From assembly GCF_003573695.1 (NCBI RefSeq), contig NW_020621936.1, positions 12,648,001 through 12,712,000 on the forward strand: a stretch of DNA of 64,000 nucleotides, given 5' to 3'. A program made the translations under genes and the position numbers. The DNA is from Papaver somniferum. Taxonomy: Eukaryota; Streptophyta; Magnoliopsida; Ranunculales; Papaveraceae. The notes beneath the pieces are model-generated. The model did no database searches. It was not told the DNA's origin and saw only the letters and a list, made by a program, of their open reading frames with translations. How positions within the stretch are numbered: position 1 is the stretch's first letter; every line of letters begins with the position of its first letter. This document shows positions 1 through 10,190 of this stretch, piece by piece.

Positions 1-1683
1 CAACATCCAACGTGGATAGCAAACGTTGTTCATGTCAAGAAGAAAAATGGTCAAATCAGATGTTTTGTCGATTTCAGGAACATGAATAAATGTTGTCCGA
101 AGGATGATTTTCCTCTACCCAACATTGATATGCTCGTCGATGCAACCAGTGGCCACGGTATGTTCTCATTCATGGATGGTTACAGTGGATACAACCAGAT
201 CAAGATGTAAGAACATGATGCCAACAAGACTGCATTTCGTACTCCCATTGGGAATTTCCACTACACTATGATGCCCTTTGGATTAAAGAATGCAGGTGCC
301 ACTTATCAACGAGCCATGACTTCCATATTCCACGACATGATGCACAAACAAGTAGAAGACTACGTTGATGATGTGGTGGTAAATTCGAAGACTCGAGCAT
401 ATCACCTAGAAGTTTTAAGACAAATGTTCGAAAGATGCAGAGAATACAAATTAAAGATGAATCCTTTGAAGTGCGCTTTTGGTATTTCCTCTGGAAAGTT
501 TCTAGGATTCCTAGTCACAGTCGGAGGAATCAAAGTCGATCCAGAAAAGACGAAAGCTATCACCACCATGCCTCCTCTATGCACTGTGAAGGAACTACAG
601 AGCTTTATGGGAAAGGTAAATTATATTCGATGCTTCATTCCTGGATTGGCTCAACTGATTGCTTCATTCACCCCTCTGCTGAAGAAAGGAGCAATTTTTA
701 CTTGGAAAACCATTCAACAAGAAGCCTTCCATAAAATACAGCAGATACTATTGTCGCCCGCTGTCATGAAGTCTCCAGTTCAAGGATGACCCCTGATCAT
801 TTACACATCTTCCAGTGATGTTGCTATTGGAGCGCTCCTTGCTCAAGAAGACGACGAAGGCATCGAACGACCAATCTACTACTTCAGCCGCACAATGAGA
901 GACGCTCAACTCCGATATCCAAAGGCTGAAAGGGAATGTCTAGTATTAGTGCATGCAGTCCAGAAGTTCAGGCACTATTTACTATCTAACAGGGTCGTAC
1001 TTGTCTCCAAAGCTGATCCTATAAAGTTCCTGCTATCAAAGCCAGCCTTGATAGAGAGACCAGCGAAGTGGCTACTCCAGATGTCAGAATTCGACATAGC
1101 TTTCACGCCACCTAAAGCAATCAAAGGCCAAGTAGTTGCAGATTTGCTCGTTGCTTTCCCAGGAGAAGATACGACAACATTACACGAGGATGTACCCGGT
1201 GAATTTCCAGATATCTTAGTTATCAAAGAAGAAACATGGCTTATATACTTCGATGGGTCCTCCACCCCTAGCAATGACATCGGAGGAGCGGGCATAGTGT
1301 TGGTATCTCCATCTGGTGAAGTTTTCTCACATTCGTTCAAGTTGGATTTCCATTGCACCAACAATTCAGCAGAGTATGAAGCTTTCTTATTAGGGTTGTC
1401 CCTGGCCAAGCAAGCAGGAGCAACACATCTTGAAATAAGAGGGAATTCAAAATTACGGGTCAATCAAATGAATGGAACATATTCTCTCAAAGAAATCACG
1501 CTCGCTTCATTCAGAACCGAAGCTCAACGACTATTAACCTATTTTGCTGATGCCACGATCGTCCATACTGGACGGACTAACAACAGGCATGCCGACTGCC
1601 TAGCAACTCTATCTTTGAAGCTTCAATTTGAAGGGGCAGAGAAAACGATCACCATACAGAGGCGTACTGTGTCATCTACCTAG
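1..1683 (+). pseudogene. Ty3/gypsy (Tat lineage) pol remnant: reverse transcriptase, RNase H and second RNase H
   Basis: The first reading frame encodes the middle of a retrotransposon polyprotein, already under way at base 1. Reverse transcriptase fingers and palm come first (FSFMDGYSGYNQIK, then MPFGLKNAGATYQ). The catalytic YVDD lies at 361-372. A retroviral-type RNase H follows (about 790-1150, with SRTMRDAQLRYP). A second RNase H of the plant Tat type spans about 1237-1630 (FDGSS, NSAEYEA, RHADCLA). In-frame stops break it: TAA at 208, TGA at 787 and TAG at 1681. In the second RNase H the usual GDS motif reads GNS (AAT at 1444), so one catalytic aspartate is lost. Two RNase H domains are established for the Tat branch. 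It continues into the integrase region downstream. It cannot make a working polyprotein. Confidence 0.93.
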
Positions 1684-2308
1684 CTCACTCAAGTTGGAGA
1701 CATTCCAACAGACGATTGGCGAGCGCCCATCATTCATGAATTGAGCAGCTCTATTTCAGAAGGCAAAGTCAGCCTCAAAGATTTGTAAAATTATTTCTTG
1801 CTCCACGAGGCGTTGTACTACCGAAACCCTGATGGATCTCTATCACGGTGCCTTGGAAATGGCGAAGTGGAAGAACAACTCAAGCGCGTACATGAAGAAA
1901 TTTGCGGACAAACACTAGTGGTAACACTGTACAGAAGGCTTCATAGGGTGGGATACTACTGGCCTTCCATGGAAGCTCAGGCAAGGGATCTACAAAGATC
2001 TTGTCCCAATTGCCAGACACCCCCCATCACTTGGAGGTTTTGACAGTCCACCACACTGGGGACTGGAGCCTTACATCAAATATCTCTGGGACAACGAACT
2101 ACCAATGGAAAATAAGCAGGCAGTCAAACTCATTTAGAGAGTTAAGAGATTCGTCTTTCTTGACGGGATCTTATACCGCAAAAGCTTTGGTGGGAATTTA
2201 CTGAAGCTTTGGTGAGCATGAAATCCCAACAATTCTGAAGGAAATGCACGATGGAGAACATCAAGGAAAGAGAAAATTATTTCTTCAAATCCATGAGAAA
2301 GGCCGACC
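1684..2308 (+). pseudogene. Pol linker with two successive integrase-type zinc-finger blocks
   Basis: Between RNase H and the integrase core, two similar blocks follow one another. The first (about 1708-2030, frame 1) starts DDWRAPIIHEL, continues LHEALYYRNPDGSL and ends GYYWPSMEAQ...CPNCQ. The second (about 2057-2360, split over frames) begins around HTGDW, contains a GEHQGKRK-like stretch and ends RCHQCQ in the integrase reading frame. Each ends in the CxxC half of an HHCC finger. A TAA at 1786, a TGA at 2041 and frame changes interrupt it. I recall double blocks of this type in annotated plant gypsy polyproteins, so the duplication may be a family trait and not a local event. Non-functional here. 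Confidence 0.75.
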
Positions 2309-3292
2309 ATGGAAGACGATGCAGCTGCATACGTTCAGAGGTGTCACCAATGCCAAATCCATGTTAATCTCATCCACACTCCTTTTCTCCCATTGAACTT
2401 TGTGAATAGTCCATGGCCTTTCTACAGCTGGGGACTGGATGTCATCGGGAAGATCAATCCAGCATCTTCAAAGCAGCATGAATACATCATCACTGCAACT
2501 GAGTATTTCACCAAGCGGGACGAAGCAATTCCTCTTCGAAGCACCACCGGAGTCACGATTGCAGTCTTCATCAAAGAGCACATAATATGTAGATTCAGTG
2601 TTCCTAAACACATTGTTATTGATAATGGAACTCCTTTCTCCAACAAGCATGTGACTGAACTGCTCGAGGAATACGGCATCAAACAAGTCTTCTTCACACC
2701 ATATTATCCCCAACGAAACGGACAAGCAGAGAGCACCAACAAAACTTTGATCCGAATTCTCAGTCGAACAATTCATGACAATCCTCGAACGTGGCATGAA
2801 CAGTTGCCTATGGATCTATGGGCTTATCGAACCGCACCAAGGAGTTCAATCGGGACCTCACCATATTCTCACGTCAACGGAGCCGACGCCATACTTCTGG
2901 CAGAAATCAAAATTCCTTCATCAAGGATTGCTACATCCAGCGGAGTACAATGGGATGAAGCCGAAGTATCCAAATCAAGAATCGCTGAGCTAGATATGCT
3001 CGATTCAAGGAGGGCCAAGGTGGAAAAATACGTACAAGCCTACAAACAAAGGATCTCCAGAGCCTACAACAAAATGGTAAGACCTCGAACATTTCAAGTA
3101 GGAGACCTGGTATTAAAGACAGCAAAGTACATTCAACAAGACATGTCCGCTCACAAGTTCTCTCCAAAATGGGAGGGACCATACGTAGTCATCAAAGCAG
3201 TATCCAGTGGATATTACAGGAACTTATCTATTGATAGAGGAGTGGAAAGAAATATAATCAACGGCAAATGGCTCAATGCTTATTACGCCTGA
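2309..3292 (+). pseudogene. Ty3/gypsy integrase, open reading frame fragment
   Basis: A 327-residue open frame encodes the integrase core and C-terminal part. The CxxC of the zinc finger is at residues 12-15. The catalytic triad is visible as D44 (GLDVIG), D105 (VIDNG) and E141 (GQAES), a DD35E spacing. The C-terminal region includes KMVRPRTFQVGDLVLK and the KFSPKWEGPY motif typical of gypsy integrase tails. The ATG at 2309 is internal to the old polyprotein and not a natural start; upstream coding lies in other frames. The conserved W of the usual WVEAIPL strand is replaced (KRDEAIPL). It stops at 3290-3292 near the expected end of pol. Catalytic residues survive, but it is cut off from RT by stops and a frameshift. 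Confidence 0.92.
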
Positions 3293-3489
3293 TCCATAAA
3301 AAACAACCACCTTTTCATCATTTCAAGCATTTTAAAAAATGTAATTTTCATTCCTCCAAAGGTCGTGCAAAATGCTCATTTGTTCATTAAAGCGTTTCAT
3401 AAATGAGCAAAATTCTTTCATATCATGATCAATTATTCCACCTAACCAGAAGCTTGAACCTATTCAAAAAAAAAATCATAAATGCTCAC

Positions 3490-4478
3490 TCAAAGCAAAC
3501 CATCCAGCAATGGGTAATCTCTATAAGCAACCCTGTCAAGTTTCTTCTGAAAACTTTTGGTTTTCGTCTTCAACTCCTGTACCACCTTCTCAATCTGGGA
3601 CGACTCCAAAGCGAGCATATTCTCCTCCTCCAGTAAAGCAGTGGTCAAAGAAATCGCATCAGCAGCCTCCGCCGCCTTATGAATCTTGATTATCTCGAGC
3701 CGATGACGAAGCCATCCTACATTGAACCGCAAGGTCTCGCAGTTCGAAATCATCTCATCCCACTTATGAAATTCCTGATTCTTGACATCTCGCAGGCGCA
3801 TCTGGTCCATCTCCTCAATGATCGGTAACAGTCCTGCAACTGTAGTCAGGAGGGTTTGTAGAAAACATTTCCACACCTCAGTCGTAGCAATATGCCCATA
3901 TCTTTTCCAGATTTTGGTGTAAAGGAGCGTGTGACACTTGGGAATGACGAATCCACCGACTACCTCATTGTCCGGGAAAGTATTGATCAAAGGAGCTTCA
4001 AACAAGAGTCCAGTTGTTGGATATTCACGAGTGTGAACCCTGTCTTCAACCTCCATCGATTCTGCAGAGTCTTCACCAACTCGGTTGTTGCTGCCTTCAA
4101 CCTCAACCACGGTCACGGACTTTCCATTCCTCCTCCTTCTAGCATCAACGACAACACGAATGTTCGCCTGCGACATGAAGAAGTATTTAATTTCACTGAA
4201 ATCGAACATAGTGGAACTTCAAGAGTTATAAGATTGCTTACAGATGATCCATCCTCAGTATGAGCCGACCTGTATCGGGCAGGGGCTCTAACAGTCCGCT
4301 TCAGTCTCGAGTTATGACAAGAAGGATTCTCATGATTATCCTGCAACAAATCGTTTTCTTATGATCAATAATGTCGATCAGACAAAGACGAAAAAGGTAT
4401 ACAACTTACTGAGATGAACGCTTTTATTTCACGCTTCGGCTGAGGAACATCTTGAGAAGAAATACTACTGCTCGACAT
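3490..4478 (-). CDS. Three-exon antisense gene downstream of Tat pol (aORF-type protein)
   Basis: On the strand opposite to pol, three exons join in frame. Exon 1 is 4478-4410, starting MSSSSISSQDVPQPKR and ending before a TCA|GTAAGT donor. Exon 2 is 4340-4242, preceded by TTGTTGCAG and ending before GTAAGC. Exon 3 is 4167-3490, preceded by ATGTCGCAG. Introns are 69 and 74 nt, both phase 0, giving about 281 residues. The N-terminus is Ser-rich and basic (DARRRRNGK). The middle (KIWKRYGHIATTEVWKCFLQ, later FNVGWLRHRLEII) faintly recalls PEARLI-4/phospholipase-like helical domains; this is from memory and weak. The C-terminus is a predicted coiled coil (LEEENMLALESSQIEKVVQE). Extra antisense ORFs 3' of pol are known in Tat/Ogre/Grande elements; their function is unknown. 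No stop interrupts the spliced frame. Confidence 0.72.
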
Positions 4479-5005
4479 AGCGACAACAAGGTATGATGAT
4501 CGAAACTTCTCTGCACGATGAAACTGACTCGGGAATGGAAGAAATATTCACGTAGATGATAAACTCAAAGTCCTGAAGATATATATTAGACACGGTGGTT
4601 GTTTATCTTCTACGAACAATCAATTCAGTTACGAGTTTCACTGAAACCCTAAGTTTCAAACAAGATCAATACTGAAGATGCAGAGGAAAATAACGCACTG
4701 GGGACTGACAATGACATAGTCATGAAATAGCCACGCGGCTTTGTACACCACATGTGTATCTTAAACGTATTCTGATACTTCTTGCAAGACGGAAATCATT
4801 AAAAGAGATCATGATGGATTTAGGTGCATAGACATTGGTCCATTTCATTCGATTAGAAGGAATCAACCTTAATATAAATGTTTATTATTCAGAAGAAAGC
4901 CCTAACTCTGAAGCAAAGTCATTCAAATAATCAAAGAAATGTCTACTACGAAGGCTAAAAAAAAGATTCAAATGTTTAAGAAAGGGAAGAATATGGAAGT
5001 AAAGT
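4479..5005 (+). other. Tat 3' non-coding region with purine-rich GGGGAC motif, possible LTR start
   Basis: No gene is supported. ACTGGGGACTGACAATGAC near 4696-4715 resembles the purine tract plus TG that precede a gypsy 3' LTR, and its place after pol and the antisense gene fits. A short + reading frame begins ATG at about 4938 (MSTTKAKKKIQMFKKGK) and is cut by the copia element at 5006. I could not find a matching second LTR in the window, so the LTR call is tentative. Confidence 0.35.
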
Positions 5006-5276
5006 TGTTAGAGCATAGCTCGGTCGAACTCGCATGCGTTGCTATATCAAGCATGTTTGTCAATGTTAGTGATCAAAACTATAAGTCTTGATTTCTAGCC
5101 TATTAGCTAAGTCTCGGTCTAGGATAATAAAAGTGTAGTTGAGCTCAAGGACTTCATGGCGACTCAACAACAACGACGAAGATCTACACCAAGGAACCGT
5201 GGAACTTCATCAACAAAAAGGTATGTGAAGACTTGAACTTATCTATCACTCGAAAGTCTATCTATTCTATCTCCTA
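5006..5276 (+). repeat. Truncated 5' LTR of the copia element
   Basis: These 271 bp match 6096-6366 with only about a dozen differences. They begin TGTTAGAGC and end at CTATCTCCTA, where the copies part: here into internal sequence, in the other copy into the rest of the LTR. Confidence 0.85.
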
Positions 5277-6095
5277 ATTTAGTTGCGTACTCCAATTGAA
5301 TTAATCATGGGTTTACTTGTGGTTAATTTGGTTGAGTTTTGGATATAAAAGATCATTTTTTTGATTTTTGGTGTCCAAATAAAAATCCTTCTTTTCTCTT
5401 GAAATTAAGGTCGCTCATGTTGTTCTCTTGGGAATGATATCAAATGAGGGAGAGTTCTTTTGAACTTGTGCTTAATGGTAATATCTTGCGGGGAGTGCGG
5501 CTGTGGAATTTTTAAGGATTATCTTGTATCTTTAAACTCTTTGATGAATGTTGTTAGCTTCGGCTATAAGATTGCATCTAAATTTAAGATGATGTGTGTC
5601 TTCTTTCTTTTGGTCGTGAAAAGACTCTCGTGGAAATTTCATTATGAACCCATTCTTTTACCTTTGCCAATTTTATTGACAAAAAGGGGGAGACATATTG
5701 TAGTTCATACTACGAATACATATGGTTTTCGGATCATTGTGTAAGGGGGAGTAGTTTCCATGATTGAGATAGAGTATCGACTAAGGGGGGGTGATACAGA
5801 TCACCATAGTATTGTTGTTAAATTCGTGATGCAATTGGACTTTGATGTTCATAAAAATACTATGACACTGTAAAATAATGATCGAGACTCTTGATTTCTC
5901 TCATTATTTGTGTTATGGGTCTTCAACAACGGTGATGCTAAACTTACAACTTTTGGGATGATTGGAGTACTTGGAAGGACGGAGATTTCAAGGAACGTTG
6001 AAGATTAGACTATGGAATAGGAGCCACTAAATTTATCTTTTTTGTATTCCATATGTATTATTAGTTTTGTCACTAAAATTGACAAAAGGGGAGAT
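5277..6095 (+). other. Copia 3' internal region with repeated polypurine tracts
   Basis: Non-coding remnant between the LTR copies. Several purine tracts occur: AAAAAGGGGGAGAC near 5681, AAGGGGGAG near 5741, AAGGGGGGG near 5784, and ACAAAAGGGGAGAT directly before the second LTR (6083-6095). Multiple polypurine tracts ahead of the 3' LTR are characteristic of SIRE/Maximus elements, which supports the family call. The short reading frame at 5460-5744 has no recognisable domain. Confidence 0.6.
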
Positions 6096-8477
6096 TGTTA
6101 GAGCATAGCTCGGTCGAACTCGCATGCGTTGCTATATCAAGCATGTTTGTCAATGTTAGTGATCAAAACTATAAGTCTTGATTTCTAGCCTATTAACTAA
6201 GTCTCGGACTAGGATATGAAAAGTGTAGTTGAGCTCAAGGACTTCATGGAGATTCAACGACAACGACGAAGATCTACACCAAGGAACCGTGAAACTTCAT
6301 CAACAAAAAGGTACGTGAAAACTTGAACTTATCTATCACTCGAAAGTCTATCTATTCTATCTCCTACTTCTTATGAGACAAAATTCGTATGCTATATAGA
6401 CTAGATCAAACACATTTGATATTTCGACCTGAGTATTCAATGCTTATCTTTTTCTCAAAATATGTGTGTTGGTAAAGCGTCTCGCTTTGATCAGGTTTAT
6501 CTTCATCTTTCAATCACATTTGAGAATTGCCCTGACGTGAATACAATCTGTGAATAACGGTTGGGGTAGCGTCCTATAAGAATGTCTCAATGGTTGAAAT
6601 GAGAGTTTAGATTACATAACCATGTATTCCGTGATCCGAAGTTCTCGAACTTTGTAGAGCAAGAAGAATCGGGTGGATTATGGAATTGGCTTGCCAAGTC
6701 CGCGAACCCAGTCCGCAGACTCAGTCCGCGAAATGACGGAAGTTTTCGAACCAAAATTTCTGCTGGGTTTTTCCACTAACTCGTTTGCGTGTTCAGTCCG
6801 CGAACTGGCAGAAGTTCTCGAACCGAGAATTTCTGCTGAGTTTGGAAAACTTAACCGATTAAACTTAAGTCCGCGAACTTGATGTGTACTTAAGGGTTTA
6901 TGATCTAAAGATGTGGTCTGAACATGAATCAATAATTATTAAGGAATGCTTTATGCAAATTGTGGGTATAATGTTCATTGAGCTGGTTCAACCGAATCGA
7001 ATCATCTTGAATTCAATTGTGTCTTGTGTAGTTACATAAGATATCATAGCAATTGAATGACTCTCTAACTAGTTCGTTTGAGTCAAGTGAACTAGTTGTG
7101 ATGAATGAGGAACCAGGTCAATATGAGAAGCTCATATGGTTGCCTTTTGGTTACTATGTTGAACCAACATAAGCGTACACGTTTGGGCCGGTTTTCACGA
7201 ACTTGGAAAACGTCTACAAGTGTGTTTGACAAGCTTTATCTTTCGATCTAACGGTTGAGAGATATTGGCTTGAATCTAAATCAGGTTTCATCTAACGGTG
7301 GAAATAGATTGATTTGTAACTAAGGCAAAACCCTGGTTTGAAAGGCTATATATATGAGACATCTAGCTAGAGCAAAACTTAATCCCCACACACCTTTCTT
7401 ATGTGATACTAGTGCGCTCGCTAGAGTCGATCTCCATTAACCCTTGAGTTTCTTCTCTAAATTCGGGTTAACGACTTATATACTTCATTGGGATTGTGAA
7501 GCCATACCGATACTAATTTTATCGTAGTTGTGTGATCTGATCTTAATTTTATATCGTACGAGTACAATCGATTGATTGTCTTGAGAACGTTCGAGTTCTC
7601 CGATAGGTAAGATAAAGAAGTCACGAACATCTTCGTCTCACTGTTCGTGATTCCTCAATAATCCGCTTGTGTAGTCAGGAAGGATTATTGAGAGGTGATT
7701 GATTAATCTAGGTTGTTCTTCGGGAATATAAGACCGGATTATCAATTGGTTCCTGTTACCTTGATTTCATATCTAAAGACGGAACAAAACTTAGGGTTTA
7801 TCTGTGGGAGACAGATTTATCCTTTGATAGACTTTTCTGTGTGAGACAAATTTGTTTATTTATGAAGCCTGCGATTTTGGGTCGTAGCAACTCTTTGTTG
7901 TGGTAAGATCATCAAAGGGAATAAAGTACGTAGTATCCTGCTGGGATTAGAGGCGTAGAGGTGCAACTGTACCTTGTATCAGTGGGAGACTGATAGGGGT
8001 TCCACTATAGTACAGTCCGAAGTTAGTTTGCAGTAGGCTAGTGTTTGTAGCGGCTTAATACAGTGTGTATCTAATATGGACTAGGTCCCGGGGTTTTTCT
8101 GCATTTGCGGTTTCCTCGTTAACAAAATCTCTGGTGTCTGTGTTATTTCTTTTCCGCATTATATTTGTTTATATAATTGAAATAATACAGGTTGTGCGTT
8201 AAAATCATCAATTGGAAATCCAACCTTTGGTTGTTGATTGATATTGATTGATCCTTGGACATTGGTCTTTGGTACCGCCCAAGTTATCTCTATTTGATTT
8301 GACTCACAGATTTCTATTTGTTTGAGTAACAATCAAATTGAGAGATTGAGATAATAACTCGTTGATATACTTTTAATTGATTGAGTCTTGTTTATTCTCT
8401 TAAAAGTTTACTCGAGTTAGTCCATACAGATTGCTAATCGAAATATTGGGTGGTGTTGTTAGACCCCCGCTTTTTCA
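6096..8477 (+). repeat. SIRE-like 3' LTR, about 2.4 kb
   Basis: Starts TGTTAGAGC directly after a polypurine tract and is read here as ending TTTTTCA at 8477. A TATA-like CTATATATATG at 7346-7356 is the likely promoter. The inverse copy at 58737-61035 shares most of this length, including ACTAGGTCCCGGGTTT-type and ACCGCCCAAGTTAT-type stretches. Around 6699-6880 the block AGTCCGCGAAC recurs several times. Confidence 0.75.
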
Positions 8478-8481
8478 AAAG

Positions 8482-9060
8482 CTACTCGTCAGACTCATCT
8501 GAATTGTTAGATTCTTCATCACTGTCCTTCTGGTCATCCGAGTTATCAGATTTTTCATCATTGTCTTCATATTCGTCGGAATCAGCATCAGGACCGTCGA
8601 TGAAGTCTGGATGGGCATCAGGATCATCATCTGAGTCCGAGTCCTCTTCTGCTTCAGCTTCAATTTGCTTCATGGTCTTCCGAAACTCTCTTTCATATCG
8701 GTCAGGCTTGATCTTGCGCTTTGTAAACACCCACGCAGTCTCCTCTTCAAAAGCATCAACATCAGAGTCAGAGGGTACCCCATCAAGGAATTGACATCTC
8801 TCCTCATCTGCTTGTATCCTGCGCCGAATTTGATCCTTTCTGCGCTGACGATTCTCTGCTTCATCATCTTCATCCTTTCTCTTCATGAGTTCGGCATAAG
8901 TGACCCTTCGATCATTCAAGGGTATGCTAGGCTTCGCTCCCTCATCGTGAGTTGTCCTAGCTTTCGACTTGGCTACAGAAGGTTTGAAATCCTCATCAGA
9001 AGAGCTGGAGGAAGAAGAGGCATAGCTATAATCGTAATTGTTGCTGCTGGAAGTTGACAT
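8482..9060 (-). CDS. Acidic Ser/Asp-rich protein, unrecognised; probable retroelement-associated antisense gene
   Basis: Encodes 192 residues. I chose the ATG at 9060 over one 11 codons upstream because a good acceptor (GGTTCCAG, ending 9064) sits just before it. A matching donor (GACCAG|GTAAGC, exon end 10015) lies about 950 bp upstream, so a 5'UTR intron is likely. The N-terminus is Ser-rich (MSTSSSNNYDYSYASSSS). The middle is charged and probably helical (LMKRKDEDDEAENRQRRK). The C-terminal 60 residues are almost pure Asp/Glu/Ser/Asn. No enzyme motif is seen. The stop at 8484-8482 lies just beyond the copia insertion boundary. A large Tat LTR in + orientation follows downstream in window coordinates, so by position this could be another Tat antisense ORF. 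That is inference. Confidence 0.5.
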   Translation of the reverse strand: MSTSSSNNYDYSYASSSSSSSDEDFKPSVAKSKARTTHDEGAKPSIPLNDRRVTYAELMKRKDEDDEAENRQRRKDQIRRRIQADEERCQFLDGVPSDSDVDAFEEETAWVFTKRKIKPDRYEREFRKTMKQIEAEAEEDSDSDDDPDAHPDFIDGPDADSDEYEDNDEKSDNSDDQKDSDEESNNSDESDE

Positions 9061-10190
9061 TTTCTGGAACCAGGAGCATAAAATTATCAGCATGCAAGTA
9101 AGTCCATATTCAAAAATGATAATTCTTAACTCTTACCTTTTTAAGATTCCACTAACAGTAGTGATGGTAATGCAAGAGTTAACACCTCAAAACTCGTTCG
9201 TTTCTTTGAAACCTACAAAAACGAACGAAACTCAGATTTTCATAAAATCATGAACATTTTACTGTGTGAACATTCACCATGGAATTATGAAAACTAAAAC
9301 AACATTTCATCATAAATAATTGTTTACCTTGAACATTATTCAAAAATCAGTTTTGAAAATATATGTTTACAAAAACGTGAACAATGACTCATGTTTTCGT
9401 TCTGTGAGTGATAACTCACGCATAAAAAAAAATCCATGAGCATGTCAAGGTTTTGCATACAAAAATATTTTTGTGGACATACCACGATTTTATATAAAAA
9501 AAAAAAAGAAAAAAAATAAGCTTTTTTTCCTTCGTATCGTCGTTCGTCTTTAAAACGAAGGTTTATTTCAATATTGTGAAAGCTCACACCTTATGTGATA
9601 AAGTTTTGATTTACATGAAAGCTCATATACAAAATTTTATCACTAGCCACAAGTCCACATACAAAAAAAAAATCATTTTTCCTTCGTAATATCGTCATTC
9701 TTTAAAACGAGGGTTTATTTCGCTTTTGTGAAAATTCACTCCTTTTACGATAAAACTTTGGTTCTCATGAAAGCTCATAAACAAAGTTTTATCACTGGAC
9801 CTAGGTCTATGCATAAAAAAAATCTCTCCTAAATCAGGGATTATTATTAGTTTTCAAAACTAACGATCAAACGAACATACGTTTTCAAAAACGAGGGTTT
9901 CAACAAAACTCACACTCATATATGCACATGTATATACTTTTATCATAATCAAGACATAAACAACTCATGAAACTCATGAATATCAAAATAAATAAATAAT
10001 AATAACGGGCTTACCTGGTCGGCATCCGGAATTGGCGAGACGGACGTTCGGCGGCGGTCAGACGGCGGCAAAGCTCCGACAATTTTTTTTTTTTACTTTC
10101 TCTGAGTTGGAGGGATCAAAGTGTTGGTCGTGTGAAGGATAAATTAAAAAAAAAGGATTAATTCCTTTTATACCAAATTTTATTTTCAAA
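9061..10190. other. AT-rich region: probable 5'UTR intron with a ~147-bp direct duplication
   Basis: No coding capacity. It contains the proposed intron 10014-9064 of the acidic gene. Two imperfect direct copies lie at about 9528-9672 and 9678-9825; each runs from TTCCTTCGTA through TTTAAAACGA and ATGAAAGCTCATA to TTTTATCACT. A GC-rich segment (10020-10085) on the minus strand would be the first, untranslated exon. Confidence 0.5.

Larger units (their letters stand above)
5006..8477 (+). mobile_element. SIRE-like Ty1/copia element, internally deleted
   Basis: Two direct copies of an LTR start (TGTTAGAGCATAGCTCGG at 5006 and 6096) bracket 819 bp of 3' internal DNA. Upstream flank AAAGT (5001-5005) and downstream flank AAAGC (8478-8482) look like a 5-bp target duplication with one change, so 5006-8477 is probably one insertion. 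The 5' LTR stops abruptly at 5276. The rest of that LTR, the primer-binding site and all of gag-pol are missing. The insertion separates the Tat segment on the left from the antisense acidic gene on the right. Confidence 0.75.

Noticed and set aside
1001..1463. 162-codon minus-strand frame opposite RNase H
   Set aside because: Shadow of pol; no domain and no splice context.
8450..8794. Ser-rich plus-strand frame (SSSDSS-type)
   Set aside because: Antisense to the acidic Asp/Glu/Ser-coding region; the composition is explained by it.
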